From assembly GCA_030248225.1 (NCBI GenBank), contig JASANE010001525.1, positions 1 to 64,000 on the forward strand: 64,000 nt of DNA, in the 5' to 3' direction. Within the stretch, counting starts at the first letter, position 1, and each line of letters starts with the position of its first letter. A program made the position numbers and the translations under genes. Below are positions 1 through 11,830 of the stretch, in pieces. The DNA comes from Trileptium ribeirensis (lineage: Eukaryota; Nematoda; Enoplea; Enoplida; Thoracostomopsidae). Below the pieces are notes generated by a model. It did not search any database, was not told the DNA's origin, and saw only the letters and a list, made by a program, of their open reading frames with translations.

Positions 1-172
1 TATTAGCTATGTAAGCAATAAACATATTAGCTATGTAATCTATGTAAATTTTAATAAAATAAATAAAATCAGTGTAGTCGATAACCTATAAATACAAAGT
101 TTGGTAACTTTGCGATAAATAACTAAAAAGTTATTAAATTAATTAATATAAACTATTAGCTATGTAAGCAAT
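1..172. repeat. Short dispersed repeat, AT-rich
   Basis: The 19-base word TATTAGCTATGTAAGCAAT occurs at 1-19 and again at 154-172, with a shorter version (ATTAGCTATGTAATC) between them. This is a local AT-rich repeat cut by the window edge. No gene was seen in the first 2.1 kb. The 143-codon open frame at 399-830 has no recognisable domain and contains its own internal duplication. Confidence 0.5.
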
Positions 173-2144
173 CTCCGACCGTTGCATAACCCCATAACTA
201 AAACACAGAGTTAGCAATTTTGAGCACTCTCTATTTTTGGGAAATATGTGAATTTCCCCCTTTACATGGTACAGAAATTCGTTTGAAAATGCCAGATGGG
301 GTAATTTATATTCCATAGATGATATAGTGGTTAAAAATTACACATTTTTTGCTATCCGTATTTGACTGCAGGATTGTGGTTTACCTTAACATAGGACAAT
401 GGATCGAGTTTCGTTGATTTCATTTTTTTGTCTTCGTCTTAGGATGATGATTGGGTTGTCCAATCATTTACTAGATGGTCATAGCCAACCGTCAGCGAGC
501 CAGCGCAGTTGGTTTTTCAACACCCTATTTGTAGTGATAGCAGTGATGGAAAACTCCCTTATGGTGACCTCACGTGTTGGACATCATACTCGGAGGGTTT
601 TATTCGCTCACTTCCACGTTCCCGTGGGTGTACGTGGTTTCTACAACACCCTGGAAGAGTATGTAGTGATAATTGTTAAAAATAATATGGTCGAAACTGG
701 ATTTGTGGTATCCTCTGAAGAAGAACTCATTTATGAATTTCATAAAGAGGTTAGGAAGGTAGGTAAAAAAATTGTAAATTCATTAATGTTTAAATTTGTG
801 AAATATCTTAATGTAGAAAACTACAGTTAAATTATTTAAGAAAATAGCTTTGTGTATCTAATACCTATGCTGGAACTTTATATATGAAAAATGGTGAAGA
901 TATTAACTATTATTAGTTTTGCATCAGTGTAAGGTGTAGTTTATTACTGTAACTTGCGATGTAAGAATATTATAAGCTTACTTTACAATAAAAGATATAC
1001 ATAAGGTTCAAAACACTATGATGATAATTAATACTTTTTAGCATCAAAGATGCAAGCTGGAATGGGTGGAGCAGGATGGAACTAAACGAATGGAAAGAAA
1101 ACGAAATTATTAATTAAACAAAATCAAACCGTATATAGTAATTGTAAATATTTGTAAAAATTTTAAAGCAAAATGTAAATAATTGTACAGTAATATGTAG
1201 ATATGACTGTATCGTGTGATGGTAAATATCTGTATAGTAATATGTAAATAAATGTATAGTGTTTTGTATATACATTTCGCTCAAGTGCTGACAAAACTGC
1301 TGTGGTATTCACACATATATTTTAAGAAGATATGGACCATAAAGATAAGGTAAGATGTACCTTTATTTATAAAAATGTCTGACTATGCATGAAAGTCACA
1401 ATTGAACATCCAAACACTTGGTTGAACTATTCAAGTTTTTCGCAGTTGACTATCACATTGTGTGCACAATTAAATAACAGAATTATACAATTAAATAACA
1501 GAGTTGCACAATTAATATCTACCATCAATTACCGTTCTCCACCTCCAGCTATATTGCACAACCGTATAAACAAAAATGCACTGCAGTTTTTATTAATTGT
1601 GATGTGAGGAAAAATGCTCTAGCGTATTAAAATTATAAAACTGTGCAATTTGAGCTACATCTTTAGTGAAAATATTTTTGCTTCTTATTCTTGTGCCTTG
1701 TTCTTGTCGCACTATGATGTCTAAACGCTCGGGTTCTATGATTTGAAAAAATATATTAGCTGTAGCGCACACTGTGATCTAAATGCATATAGCAAATGTC
1801 TGATTCAACGCTGTAATTATATTCGTCAATTATTTATATATATATCTTTCTGGTATATCTCAACGTCATAATCCTCCTGGGATTCGACACTATAGTATAC
1901 ACAATAAAATTGATATTTTGAAAATATAAATAAACATCTGCTCACTATTTTAAACAAACAGTATTTATTGAAACTATGCCACGCAAACCAATATTAATAT
2001 ATATCTGACATTTTTAAACAATGATATAAGGATTGGTTCTAATGGATAATAATTATGAGATGTTGCGGACAACTTGAGCAATTATATAGGTTGGTTGAGC
2101 ATGATTTTGCATCTGTCCTCCCCACCCACTCCACTTGTGTGGAG

Positions 2145-2480
2145 GGGGTAAAACCAGCCTTTTCTATCTACTACTTCGGATTGATGTAATCAGAAACAAT
2201 AGTTTTTGTTATCTGAGACCCTCAGAATGGAACAATTTACCAAGTGCATTCCGAAATCCAATTCTTGACGTTATTAACTTTAAAGCAAAACTAAAAACAT
2301 TTCTGTTCCCGCCTGCATGACATTGAAAATCTACGACATGGTTATATGATATTACTTTTCTAGACAATATTTGTGACTATGTAACATTCATGACTATGTT
2401 CAGGAATATTATATACTATCCAGCGCTTTTGTCAGGCTTTTGCCAAAAAGGCGCGTAACAAATGTTTTTATTATTATTAT
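2145..2480 (+). mobile_element. 3' end of a CR1/L2-like LINE (decayed)
   Basis: The frame at 2,135-2,320 ends in a segment with the pattern W-N-x-L-P-x-x-x-R-N, then F-K-x-K-L-K-T-F-L-F. This closes the reverse transcriptase polyprotein of many CR1/L2/Jockey-type non-LTR retrotransposons. About 150 bases of A/T-rich 3' UTR follow the stop and end in a TTATTATTAT microsatellite at 2,468-2,480, as in CR1/L2 elements. Nothing of the polymerase core is present, so this is a typical 5'-truncated insertion. Clade assignment from this tail alone is tentative. Confidence 0.55.
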
Positions 2481-3992
2481 ATGAACTTATTTTGAGCCAC
2501 AAATCTATTAATATACCGTTAAAAGTGGTCATGTCAAGGATGACTATATATGGCGTCGGGTCCAACTTTGGGCTCAAATACCAATTGACCCTACAATTCT
2601 ACATCAAATCTATTGAACCTTGCATGTAGCCCCAATTCTGTCCACACAGCAAATTTCGTTCGAATTGTTTGAGCGGTTACGTAGCTACACCTCGACAGAT
2701 TTTGATCAAAATTTTGTAAATTTGCCCATTTGCTAAAGTTCCCCTCGCCCTATACGGACCCGACCAAAACAGTTTAGATACTCATAAATAAAGCTTCTTA
2801 GGACACATATTTTGATATCGAAATCATTCTAATCGGCACAAGGGTTGCCGAGTTACGAGCAAAAATGACCCAAAAAATGGCCCATTTTAGCCGTGTACCC
2901 CTGGGTGCCCACTTTTGACCCCCTATGGTGGGACGTGGGTGTGTCGAATCGGAATGAAACCTCCAAAAGGCACATCTAGAATATTGTAGCCTTCATATCG
3001 AGGGTTATATGGAAAAACTACGTAACTCGAATTTTATCCAAAATTCGACTAAACGCTCGTATGTTGTCCCGTGGGCGTTTTGCGCCTGGTGGCAAAACTA
3101 CGCAACTCTATGTTTGTCCCCTAAGACGATACTGAAATTGCTACGAAACAACGTATTTTTTACTCTATTGTTTAGTTCGTGCAAAAACAGCGTATGTCTA
3201 CATACGTTGTTTTTCCATACGTTTTGGTTAGTACGAAAATTACGTACGTAACTCGACATGCGTTCTTTTTCCAGTTTGTGAAGCGCAAACTTTTCCTTTG
3301 TGTTTTTTCTGTTCGAATCCAATAACACTGATTTAGTAATGCGATATCGGAATAATTTAGCTCATATTTAGCCCAATGAATTGGAGTTGTTGTTTACAAC
3401 TCTCAGTGCTCCATTTATTGATCAACTCAATGTAGGTTTGAAGCTGTAGCTCCGTCCAGTCGGGGTTTGTAAACCATATGCTGGTAACAACCCGGTGGAA
3501 GAAGCGAGCATGATTGCGCTAACATTGGCACGTTGAGGCTATGATAAACGAAAATTTATATCTCAAGTGATATGGCTTCAATGTTAGGCGTGACCTTTGA
3601 AAAAACGAGGATTCCACGGGCATTACAACGATGTAATTTATACGCGATTTCTATACTGATTATACAAGTCCGTTCGGCTGGCTTCTGTTAGGTAAATCTA
3701 AAACGATGGTCACATTAAGGGAGAGAATGTTGCATTACATGACCATCATTCGTTAAGGTATAATAGTTAATTCGTTCGGGTCCGTGAACTCAGACTCAGA
3801 TCAGCGCTATTTGGGATGGGCAAATGATATGGGATTAATGTACTGTCTATAAATATACAATGTTAATGTCAGTTGTGGGGCATGGAAAAATGGGCACAAT
3901 TTGTGGACATATATGCATGCTCCAGCTTTGTAGTTTCAGGAAATCTTTATTGGTAATAGTAATAGATTTTAAATAATAGTTGTAGTACTCAG
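2481..3992. other. Intergenic, no gene seen; contains one near-perfect hairpin
   Basis: No coding exon or known element was recognised. A stem-loop lies at 3,183-3,214, with 15-base arms (one mismatched pair) around a two-base TC loop and a core of CGTATGT paired with ACATACG. The surrounding 250 bases are rich in TACGT and CATACG words on both strands. That explains why open frames overlap here on opposite strands. The frames look like by-products of the repeat, not genes. Confidence 0.45.
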
Positions 3993-4247
3993 ATGATTAA
4001 TAAAATGAATAATACTGATGATTTTGTCTGGATAAAAATGAGGAATCATCTTCACTGGCCGGGAATAATTGAAGATAAATCATTGGCGCTATCGAAAGGT
4101 CGTAAGAACGATGAATATGTCTGGTTTTTTCATCCCGACGACTACGCCTGGGTTAATAAAAATAGTATTTTACCACTAAATAATCAACTAATTTCCAAAT
4201 TTCTTAATAATAAAAGTTGTAACTTTAAATTGAGCGTTTGCATATAA
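3993..4247 (+). CDS. PWWP-domain ORF (possible first exon or relic)
   Basis: This 84-codon frame is mostly one PWWP domain. Residues about 10-27 read F-V-W-I-K-M-x5-W-P-G-I-I, matching the VWxKx...WPG entry of PWWP domains. Residues about 43-55 give V-W-F-F-x-P-x-D-Y-A-W-V, the second hallmark (usually V-x-F-F-G-x-x-x-x-A-W-V). The nearest family I recall is the GLYR1/NP60-type PWWP, which also has a Trp in the D-x-A-W-I/V motif. PWWP domains bind methylated histone H3 tails and DNA. The ATG directly follows a good acceptor (TAGTACTCAG), so 3,993 could be the start codon or an internal exon. No dehydrogenase domain follows, so this is not a complete GLYR1. The Pro/Ser-rich exon and a transposase-like gene lie just downstream on the same strand. 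Confidence 0.6.
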   Translation: MINKMNNTDDFVWIKMRNHLHWPGIIEDKSLALSKGRKNDEYVWFFHPDDYAWVNKNSILPLNNQLISKFLNNKSCNFKLSVCI

Positions 4248-4328
4248 TCGACTATTGTGTGCTCTCCAGTCGTGCCGATATTATTGACATTATTGACAAA
4301 AATACTGATGTTGTTGAATACTAATGCA

Positions 4329-4619
4329 GAATATTAGTGGCACGTGTAATTAGCGGTATTCTGCTTGAAGTTGAATCTCACATTGTGCGCTCTGCAGTAA
4401 CGCCGTCACCTCCCACGTCATTGCCAGCGTTTCTACAATCACTACAGCCCGGCTTCTTAAGCGCAAATTCATCGTCATTACCACCTCTTACGTCTTCAAT
4501 TGTGCGTCTGCCATTCCCCCAGCCCGGCTGCTCAAACGCGATCATATCGCCACGAAAGCCTCGAAAATTTCGTAATTGCATCCTACAGATAACGACTGCC
4601 GACAGCGATGATAATAACG
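4329..4619 (+). CDS. Putative Pro/Ser-rich exon
   Basis: After a TAATGCAG acceptor the frame stays open for about 97 codons. It is rich in Pro, Ser and Leu and contains two related blocks (L-P-A-F-L-Q-S-L-Q-P-G-F and L-P-F-P-Q-P-G-C). It ends in an acidic T-A-D-S-D-D-N-N run immediately before the donor GGTGGGTAC. It leaves the codon in phase 1. The open frame starting after the TATTTCAG acceptor at 5,179 needs exactly phase 1 to continue as E-D-V-R-D-L. Such an acidic, low-complexity linker would suit the N-terminal region of the transposase-like protein that follows. Splice sites and frame are seen; the joining is inferred. No stop-free link to the PWWP frame was found. Confidence 0.4.
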
Positions 4620-5178
4620 GTGGGTACATTTATTTAATAGGATAAGAATTTTCTCATATCTTTGGATCTAAATTGGATAAGAAAACTCATATCAAGTTTC
4701 TTAGCCTAGACAATGTTTTTTCAAGTTGACCATGGGGATTTCAGTGAGAAAAATGAAGTTTTATGCTGAGTCTCTTAAGCAAAGTGCATGTGAAGTTGTT
4801 GTGTGCTTTAATGGGAATGGCAAACCACTAGCGGAGCGTATATACGCTTAGTAATATAATCTTCGTTATATATGTTTCTTACACTTAATCATTTAATTGA
4901 CTGGACTTGACCGTAAACCTGGCATTTTTTCGCTATATTCTTGTTCCTCAGTAAAAATTCGTGGTAAAGTTGTGAATGTTGTTACTGTAGAAATGTTTCA
5001 GAACCCATAGCATAGCAGAGTCGAGTAGATACAAACTGTGGTTAGTACATGATACAAGTTGTGATCAAGTTATTTTCTGTAATTACTGCCGTTATTTTGA
5101 AAAGCGGAGTGACTAATATTTTGAACCAGTCATTCGGATTCACAGTTTGCACCAACTTTAAAATTTTTACTATTTCAG

Positions 5179-6690
5179 AGGATGTCAGAGATTTAACATA
5201 CTACGAAAGCGACAGCGCCTCCACCGACAACGAGTCAAATGCTAATAACTCTTCACGAAAGCGGAAAAGGCACACAAGCTCGAGAAAGCGTCGTAAATTC
5301 GCACAACCCGAAGAATGGAAGAAAAATAAGGCAAAGATTGCCCGGCAAAGCGGGAAGCCATATCTCGACTACAAGGGCCGACCGGTTGCAGCCAAAGCTC
5401 TACCTATCGATTGCGTCAATTCATCGTGTCGCATGAACTGCAGCAAGAACTTCACGGACGATGAACGGAAGAAAATTTGCGATAATTTTTATATGCTTAC
5501 GTATGCTGCACAGAAAGACTTTATTCTGCGCCGAAAATCGGTCATCACGGATACAACATCCAAGAATAAAACGCGTGTGGATTATCGTTACTCTTTTGAA
5601 AAGGGCACCGAAAGCGTGAATGTCTGTCAAAAATATTTCCTCGCAACGATCGGCTACACGGGCGACGGTGTACTTCGTACGGCGAGGAAAGGAAAAGGAC
5701 CGCAAGGCAATTTCGTTGAAGACGACAAAAGGGGCAAGTCTGTACAGGCCAACAAAACGCTAGAACCTGATATCGAGCTGGTTCGTCAACACATTTGATC
5801 GTTCCCGACGGTGGACCCTCACTATGTTCGGAAAGATAGTATGAAAAAATATCTCCATCCAGGAATTAATATCACGTAAATGTACGAACAAAACTTACAC
5901 TGGGCTCCGCAACAGGGTGCTAAGAAAGTAGTCGGTCACCAATTGTATCGTCAAATATTTCATCATGACTTCAATTTAGGTATTTTTGTGCCAAAGAAAG
6001 ATACCTGTGTGATCTGCAACAAAAAACAGTATCTACAGGGGGCAGAGCTAGAGCAGTATGTCAAAGATGTCGTTGAACCACATTTGAAACGGTACCACGA
6101 CTCAATCGACGCTAAAAATAGGGATGGAAAAGCGGCTAAGAGTGACAGATCGGGATCGTTCAAGTCCGCAAGTTTCGATCTGCAATCCGTTTTGTATACA
6201 CCGTGTTCAGACGTCAGCGTTATGTATTCAAACGAAAGTTATGTGTATACAATCTAACTGTTTACGAACAATGCTCCAAAGCTGGATATTGTTATTTATG
6301 GGATAAAACCATGGGTAAGCGTGGTTCGAACGAAATTGGCAGCGCTGTCTTAATGTTTCTTAAGTCGTTGGGTCCCGAAGTTACGCATGTCGCTCTCTAC
6401 TCCGATACATGCGGCGGACAAAATTGTAACAAATTCATCTGTTTGTTATTGCTTCACGCTCTCATTAATAGTCCAACAATTGAAGTGATAGATCACAAAT
6501 TCATGGAAACCAGGCATTCTTACATGGAAGACGATAGTGTGCATTCAACGATGGAATTCGCCAAGGTGTTCGTCCCTGAAGATTGGGCAAATATCATTAT
6601 TGGTGCTAGGCGACGCAAGGGTTTTTCTCGAAACAACTGGGAACCGATATACGTTGTTTTTCCATAATAACCTCGATATGAGCCCTCACA
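5179..6690 (+). pseudogene. Transposase-like gene, copy 1 (SDTCxGQN family), broken
   Basis: The frame opens after a TTTCAG acceptor with an acidic region, then a basic K/R-rich patch (about 5,255-5,330), then a Cys-containing segment with spaced C-V-N-S-S-C and C-x4-F. It continues to a segment holding Cys pairs (C-V-I-C, about 6,006). The C-terminal half carries Y-S-D-T-C-G-G-Q-N-C-N-K at about 6,400-6,435 and H-S-Y-M at about 6,517. I know this layout from a widespread family of uncharacterised animal proteins that look like DDE-type transposases. The acidic D in SDTC and the His/Asp further on are probable catalytic positions (inference). The gene is dead: in-frame stops lie at 5,796 and 5,877, a frameshift near 6,205 moves the reading to another frame, and another break follows 6,660. 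No transposon ends were located. Confidence 0.7.
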
Positions 6691-8780
6691 CGTCCATATC
6701 GGTTTACGTTGAGATGACGAAGTCCTGTTTACAGAGAAAAAATAAACGGACGCCCATCTTTTTCACCTTAGTGCGGTCAGTGAGAATTCTTCGATTCCGA
6801 AGCTAGCGCTTCTCCATCTCCGAATTCAATTATAGGTCTTCATGAGCAAAACATTAAATGCAAACTTCTGTGTTACTGTTTTCGGCAGCAAGCTTAAATT
6901 AGCTTCAATATTAGCAATATTAGCTTTCTAAATGCACCTGAAAAAGTCACTGAATATAACTGTTTTAGGCTAATTATATTTATTAATATAACTAATGCCC
7001 ACGCGGTTAACTGGTTAACAAACGGATTCTGCAATACAGAACTTACTTCAACTAGATATTGAAAATATACAAAACAGTACTTTTTCGCAAATTGTGGACT
7101 TAATATGTAGTTCCCTGGAGTCACCCGGACGGATAAGTGATCACACAATATAGCCTCAATATAACGAAGTCGATGGGTTTCTAATCAACTCTGCAAGTCC
7201 ATAAGTTCAGGTGCAATAAGTATGAAATAATTAAAATTCGAAAATTTCATGTTGCACACTTTTTTAACGTTTTAAGTTACCGCCGGAAAACTGCAGCCTA
7301 GAAAAAAATTGTACTTCAACGTTTTCGTTGCCATTGATAGGATTGCACAGTGCGATTCGAAGAAGTATTGTAGCTGAAAATGACGCTTGCTCTATATGAC
7401 TAACATGACAACGCTTTAAATCGCTGCTCTTATGTGTGATTTTGGACTATAATACATTTTAGACCAATAATACAAAACTAGGTGCTCAAATCGGTACTTC
7501 CCCGCCAATTTACTAAAAGGTAACAACATCATTAAAGAGACAGATTAAATTTTTTTCCGTAGTCAAATGATATTCGACAAAATTACGATCAGGACCTTTT
7601 CAATATTATACATACATCTGGCTTTATGATTCTCTGAAAATTTGTCCACGGGTCCTGTTTGGCGACTGGTGGGCTGCTCAATATGGTGGCGGTCGAGCTG
7701 TTTCATTTCTAAGCTTAGACGCTCCATCAATACTCGAATTTCCCACGGGTTTTCGGCCTTCTTCCTCACGAAGGCAGAATTTCCCCTGACAAACACTTTT
7801 ATTTACACGATGCACTCACGTGAATACACCGTTGTATTTAAAGTATGTACCAATAAAATTCAAACCCTACAAGTTTTGTGACGATTAACTCCATTGGAGT
7901 GAGCGGGTCTTGTCACTTCAAATTTTGACACTCTGTGCACACGCCAAACCTGGGGCGGGCGTCGAATTTGGGTAGGAGGCTGAAATGGGCCTTTGAAATA
8001 AAAATTGTAAATGCTAATAAATCTCCTCTGAAACGTGGCTAGTCCACTCTGAATGAGTTAAAATCAACTTTTAAGCAATTTTAACGTCATAATTTACCAA
8101 TTTTTAAATTTAAAATATTTTAAAAATATTATTTAATTTTTAACAACTGTGGCGCGTTTTAATGGTACGAAAAAAATTTGGGGCGTTGAGTTAGAGACAG
8201 CCTAACGATGCATTGGGAACCATAAATACAGTTTTGAGAACCTTGCGAACACACAATGTGCTTCATATGAGTTATATTGCTTTCCGGCTTTTTGTGTTTA
8301 TTCCACATGATGTCATCTTTTATCACGCATAGATTCACTACATCTGTGCATCACTCAGCACAAGCAAAATATACTATTAACATTTCTGCACATTACGCTA
8401 CTAAAGTTAAGGTAGTCTATCGGTGCCCCTCATTATAAGGGTCGTAAATTTTGGTGCAGCTGTGATTCCAAGAAGGGTTATAAAAAGGATCGCTGCTGAA
8501 AAACTTTGTTTATTTGAAAATCTCATCTTTGTACATCGGCGAAAACATCGTATAGTCGAATTTTAAGCAGTCATTGCTCAAATGCTGCATAATTTATTTT
8601 AGTTTGACGTCAACGTTATCCGAGATATCGTTGGGTTCTTAGTATAATAAATTAGAGAAATACGCGATTTTTGTATTAATACCACAGCTTTGTAAGAAAG
8701 AACGATAACACATCACACTAGCTTGTATCAAAAACGTAGTATTCTAGTTGTATGTTTCACTACTTTTGGCTATGCTCAAG
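6691..8780. other. Intergenic, no gene seen
   Basis: No domain was recognised on either strand. A minus-strand frame at 7,563-7,796 has a charged, helical-looking stretch (about residues 10-40) that could be a coding relic. It lacks matching splice sites or a known motif, so it is not called as a gene. Confidence 0.35.
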
Positions 8781-8840
8781 CTGAAGGAGACGCTGGTGGT
8801 CCAAACGAATTTCCATTATTCGATGGATTACATTTTGGCG
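8781..8840 (+). CDS. Predicted exon of an unidentified gene (exon X1)
   Basis: Sixty bases lie between a CTCAAG acceptor and a GGTAGTGAA donor. Read in the frame that fits the next exon, they encode E-G-D-A-G-G-P-N-E-F-P-L-F-D-G-L-H-F-G. The exon starts in phase 1 and ends in phase 1. I do not recognise the protein. The call rests on codon-like composition and on phase agreement with exon X2, 121 bases downstream. The intron would be short for this locus, and a processed or decayed copy is possible. Confidence 0.35.
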
Positions 8841-8961
8841 GTAGTGAATATGAATCTTTTAAAACTATACAGACATCTCTAATTTTTTGCCTATTTTTTG
8901 GATTGTCAAATTATATTGTTCATGAAAGCTTAAATTTCATGACCTTTTTGTATTTCGTCAG

Positions 8962-9095
8962 CCGATCTAATAAATATCTCGGGTTTGGCATTTTTGATCA
9001 ACGACGGGAACACGCTTTGGAGACGAAGTCCGCCGAATGAACTTGTTTACTCATTATTAAAACCCGAAGGTTTCGGCATCGTTAGTTGGACCGCC
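8962..9095 (+). CDS. Predicted exon of an unidentified gene (exon X2)
   Basis: This stretch follows the polypyrimidine-rich acceptor TTTTTGTATTTCGTCAG and ends at a GTAAAC donor. One base carried over from exon X1 plus 134 bases gives 45 intact codons. They encode D-L-I-N-I-S-G-L-A-F-L-I-N-D-G, then W-R-R-S-P-P-N-E-L-V-Y-S-L-L-K-P-E-G-F-G and I-V-S-W-T-A. The mix of hydrophobic and charged residues looks like a folded globular domain, but I cannot place it in a family. It does not match any part of LRSAM1 that I know, so it probably belongs to a separate gene or relic. No neighbouring exon was found. Confidence 0.35.
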
Positions 9096-9487
9096 GTAAA
9101 CTGTTTATGTCAATCAAATTGATTTTTCCTCAAATGTGTTCTACTTTTATGTTACAAATGCGCACTAAACTCCTAAAGTGCTATGTACGTACTTTTGTAC
9201 ATTACTTTCTGTGTGTGTTGTGTATGTGGTTGATTATGCATGTTCCTACTTATTGTATGAATAGCCCCATTATACAGTGACCGTCACAAAACAAAATCTT
9301 TCGTTAATATAAAACGCTTCGGGAAACACTTTCTTTATTTTAGTTGTTGGCATAATAATTCCCAAGCTCTTGGTTACAGATGTTGGATTACATGGATTTG
9401 TTACAGTTACATTGGTCGTGTGCGATAATATAAGATTGCTAAACAACGCTAATAATTAGCTCAATCTACGTACAAGTGAGTTGGATG

Positions 9488-9724
9488 TACAGTAATCGCC
9501 GAAAAATGAGAGCTGTTCGTTCGACGTTTGCTTGGTGGTTCTACATTTCATATTTTACTCTAAATGCTTTCAACTTTTGTTCGAAATTTTTAGTGGGACT
9601 TCTTAAAATTTGTTCGAGAGCTGTTCAAAACTTGTTTGAAACTTGTTCGTATACATGTAAATTTTGTTCCTTTTGTTCTATATTCGTTCGTTCGAAACAA
9701 CAGTCAATTCTGGCAAGTACTGTA
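9488..9724. mobile_element. Tc1/mariner-like MITE, copy 1
   Basis: The left end TACAGTAATCGCCGAAAAAT and the reverse complement of the right end, TACAGTACTTGCCAGAATTG, are imperfect terminal inverted repeats. Each begins with a TA dinucleotide, as expected for TA target-site insertion by Tc1/mariner transposases. A second conserved word (GTTCGTTCGA) lies about 30 bases inside each end. The 237-bp interior is rich in TGTTCG words and has no transposase, so it is non-autonomous. A related copy is at 13,690-13,842. Confidence 0.6.
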
Positions 9725-11180
9725 CCATGTATGTTTTACTTAAAGAATATACCATAGGTTATGTTTAAGTCTGTGAAACTAAAATTACATAATAACATAG
9801 TTATTTCTGACAATCGTTCGGCTTTAGCGAATGAAATTAAGAAATAAATCCTTGAGATCTACATAAAATAGGAACGATTTCGAACAATAAATTGTAATAA
9901 TGGTTTCTAGTATAGCAGCTGTGCCTTTTACTACTTTAGCCTGTGCTGAGATAAAGTTCAGTCTAGTTTTACTGAAAGTTGCTTATCTCCAAAAATAGTC
10001 GTAATTGTACTGTTGCAACTTGATATTCGAGATGGTTTCCTTCAGCCTCCCCATTTCCTTTTAATGTGAAATAGATAAATTTTGAAGACACAGTAGCAAT
10101 TTTGGTATCATTTGACTCAGCTCGATAATCTGGTTTAGAAAATGTCAATTTGTGGCACATTTATGACGAAAATTTGGTACCACTCGATGCTGGGTTTGCA
10201 ATGGCCCACTTGGTACCCAAGAATTTCGGTTCACCATAACGACATAAGCTAAAACTTAGGCTTTTCTTAAACTTATATTAGAATAATTCATTAACCCATG
10301 GACCGATTCAGCTGATTTTATCTCCTTTCACTTACCGTTCAATGGGCTTTGAATCATATATAATGATATATTAAAAAAATTATTTTCATATTTTTGAGTA
10401 CTAAATGGGAACATTGGAACCCCAAAAACTTAAGTCATTTTTGCCATAAATGTGGCCGAAGGGATATTCTATAACTTATCTAACTGAGTCGAATGGTACC
10501 GATGTTATTGCAGCATCTTCAAAATTGACCGGTTTCGGCATGGGAGGAGCTAAAGGAATGAGCCCGATATACGTACAGTACTTTATTTATATGAATAATG
10601 CTTGCCTTGAACTCGTGTAACCTAAATAAGCAGCTCGAAACAAAGTCAATTTTTACATAAACAACATTTGAAATAAGTTTATTGAAAGAGAGCGGAGTTG
10701 CGCTGAGGGCGCCAGGGAAGAAATCGTGAAAAGTTTTCTATTCTGAACGTGCCGCTCATAATTCCACTTCAGGTGGATTTCGATAAAATTTTTTGTTCGA
10801 TGTGCTTATAGCTGAACGCGAACAGCTGTAATCACATCTTCTATGTCAAAGGTAAAAAAATTTTTAGGTAATCTTTTACCATATTTAATCATACGGGTAC
10901 CAGTGTTTCACAGCCCATATCTCACCACACAGACTTCGCATAGAACGGCCTGCAAAATCAGCTCATCGAGATGTACAACCTCGCTGAACAACACTTTTTG
11001 TGGACCACTCTTTGAGCCGCTGTCTGCAAGAATATGGTTCGTCGACTCTTAGTAAGAAATATTAATTTTTCTACTTGCAGAATATTATTGAATAGTGTTA
11101 CCATTCCACGAGTGCCTGTTATTTTATCCAGCACGCTGAATATGATAGTTTTATTATCTAGAGTCTAACTTAACTATATT
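9725..11180. other. Intergenic, nothing recognised
   Basis: No element, RNA or domain was recognised. A stretch at about 10,932-11,000, after a CATAG acceptor, reads N-G-L-Q-N-Q-L-I-E-M-Y-N-L-A-E-Q-H-F before a stop. It looks coding-like but has no partner exon. Confidence 0.3.
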
Positions 11181-11189
11181 ATATCCTTC

Positions 11190-11830
11190 ATGGGTTTCCA
11201 AGAGTTTGTAGTCGACGACCTCGATTTCTAAAATGTAATCTGTTTTCCTCTCTGTGGTTATTGTATTTCATAGCGCGCAGTGCATGAAGAATCATGGTCT
11301 ATACTATGTAGGTTTTGGGTAAGCTGAATGGGTTTGGTTATGTAGAAGCCGACGCGAATATTTTGTGCTTTTTAGAGGTCATCAGTGGGTTAAGAGTCGA
11401 CGAATCCGATTCCCAAAATGTGGGCTGACTTCGTTTGTTGGGTTATGTATTGTGTCCACGGCATTAAGAATAGTGTATAGTCGGTATTTTGGTGCGTTGA
11501 ATACTTTAGTTTGGTTATGTAGAGTACCAGCACGAATATTTCGTGGTTTTCATTGTTATTAATGTCCATGAGCTCGATTACCAGAATATGGCCCGCATTG
11601 GTTCATTTCATGGTTTTTTCTGAACACTGAAGCTGACGGTTTGGTTACGTAGAGTCCAACACATATATTATGGATTTCAGTAGGTTTTGTGTGGTCGACG
11701 AACCCTATCCAGAATATAGCCTGTCTGCAGTTTTGGTTATTGTTTTTGATATTTAAGTTCTTAGGTACTTTGAAGGCGATTGAATGGTCACCCAGTCTTA
11801 ATGCCTGTACTATATTTTTTTTCAAGGATT
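11190..11830. repeat. Degenerate tandem repeat, unit about 130-180 bp
   Basis: The word TTTGGTTATGTAGA or a close form recurs at 11,333, 11,510 and 11,640. Each is followed by similar tracts (GAATATTT..., then TCGACGAA... or AGCTCGATTACC, then CCCAAAATGTGG or CCAGAATATGGCC). A more diverged unit precedes them from about 11,190. Unit lengths vary through indels. This is an old satellite-like array and explains the short open frames in this interval. Confidence 0.55.

Noticed and set aside
399..830. A 143-codon open frame on the + strand
   Set aside because: No domain, no splice logic and an internal duplication (ACACCCT...TGTAGTGATA twice). Length alone is not enough in this AT-rich DNA.
3993..4247. 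Calling this gene GLYR1 (NP60)
   Set aside because: Only the PWWP domain is present. The AT-hook and hydroxyacid dehydrogenase domains of GLYR1 are absent from the following DNA, so only the domain is named.
7563..7796. Minus-strand frame with a charged helical segment
   Set aside because: It looks somewhat coding, but there are no convincing splice sites, no motif and no neighbour exon.
9476..9757. 93-codon frame on the + strand
   Set aside because: It coincides with the MITE at 9,488-9,724; its Cys/Phe-rich product comes from repeated TGTTCG words.
10915..11050. Possible exon reading NGLQNQLIEMYNLAEQHF
   Set aside because: A stop follows after five more residues, with no usable donor before it, and no phase-compatible partner was found.
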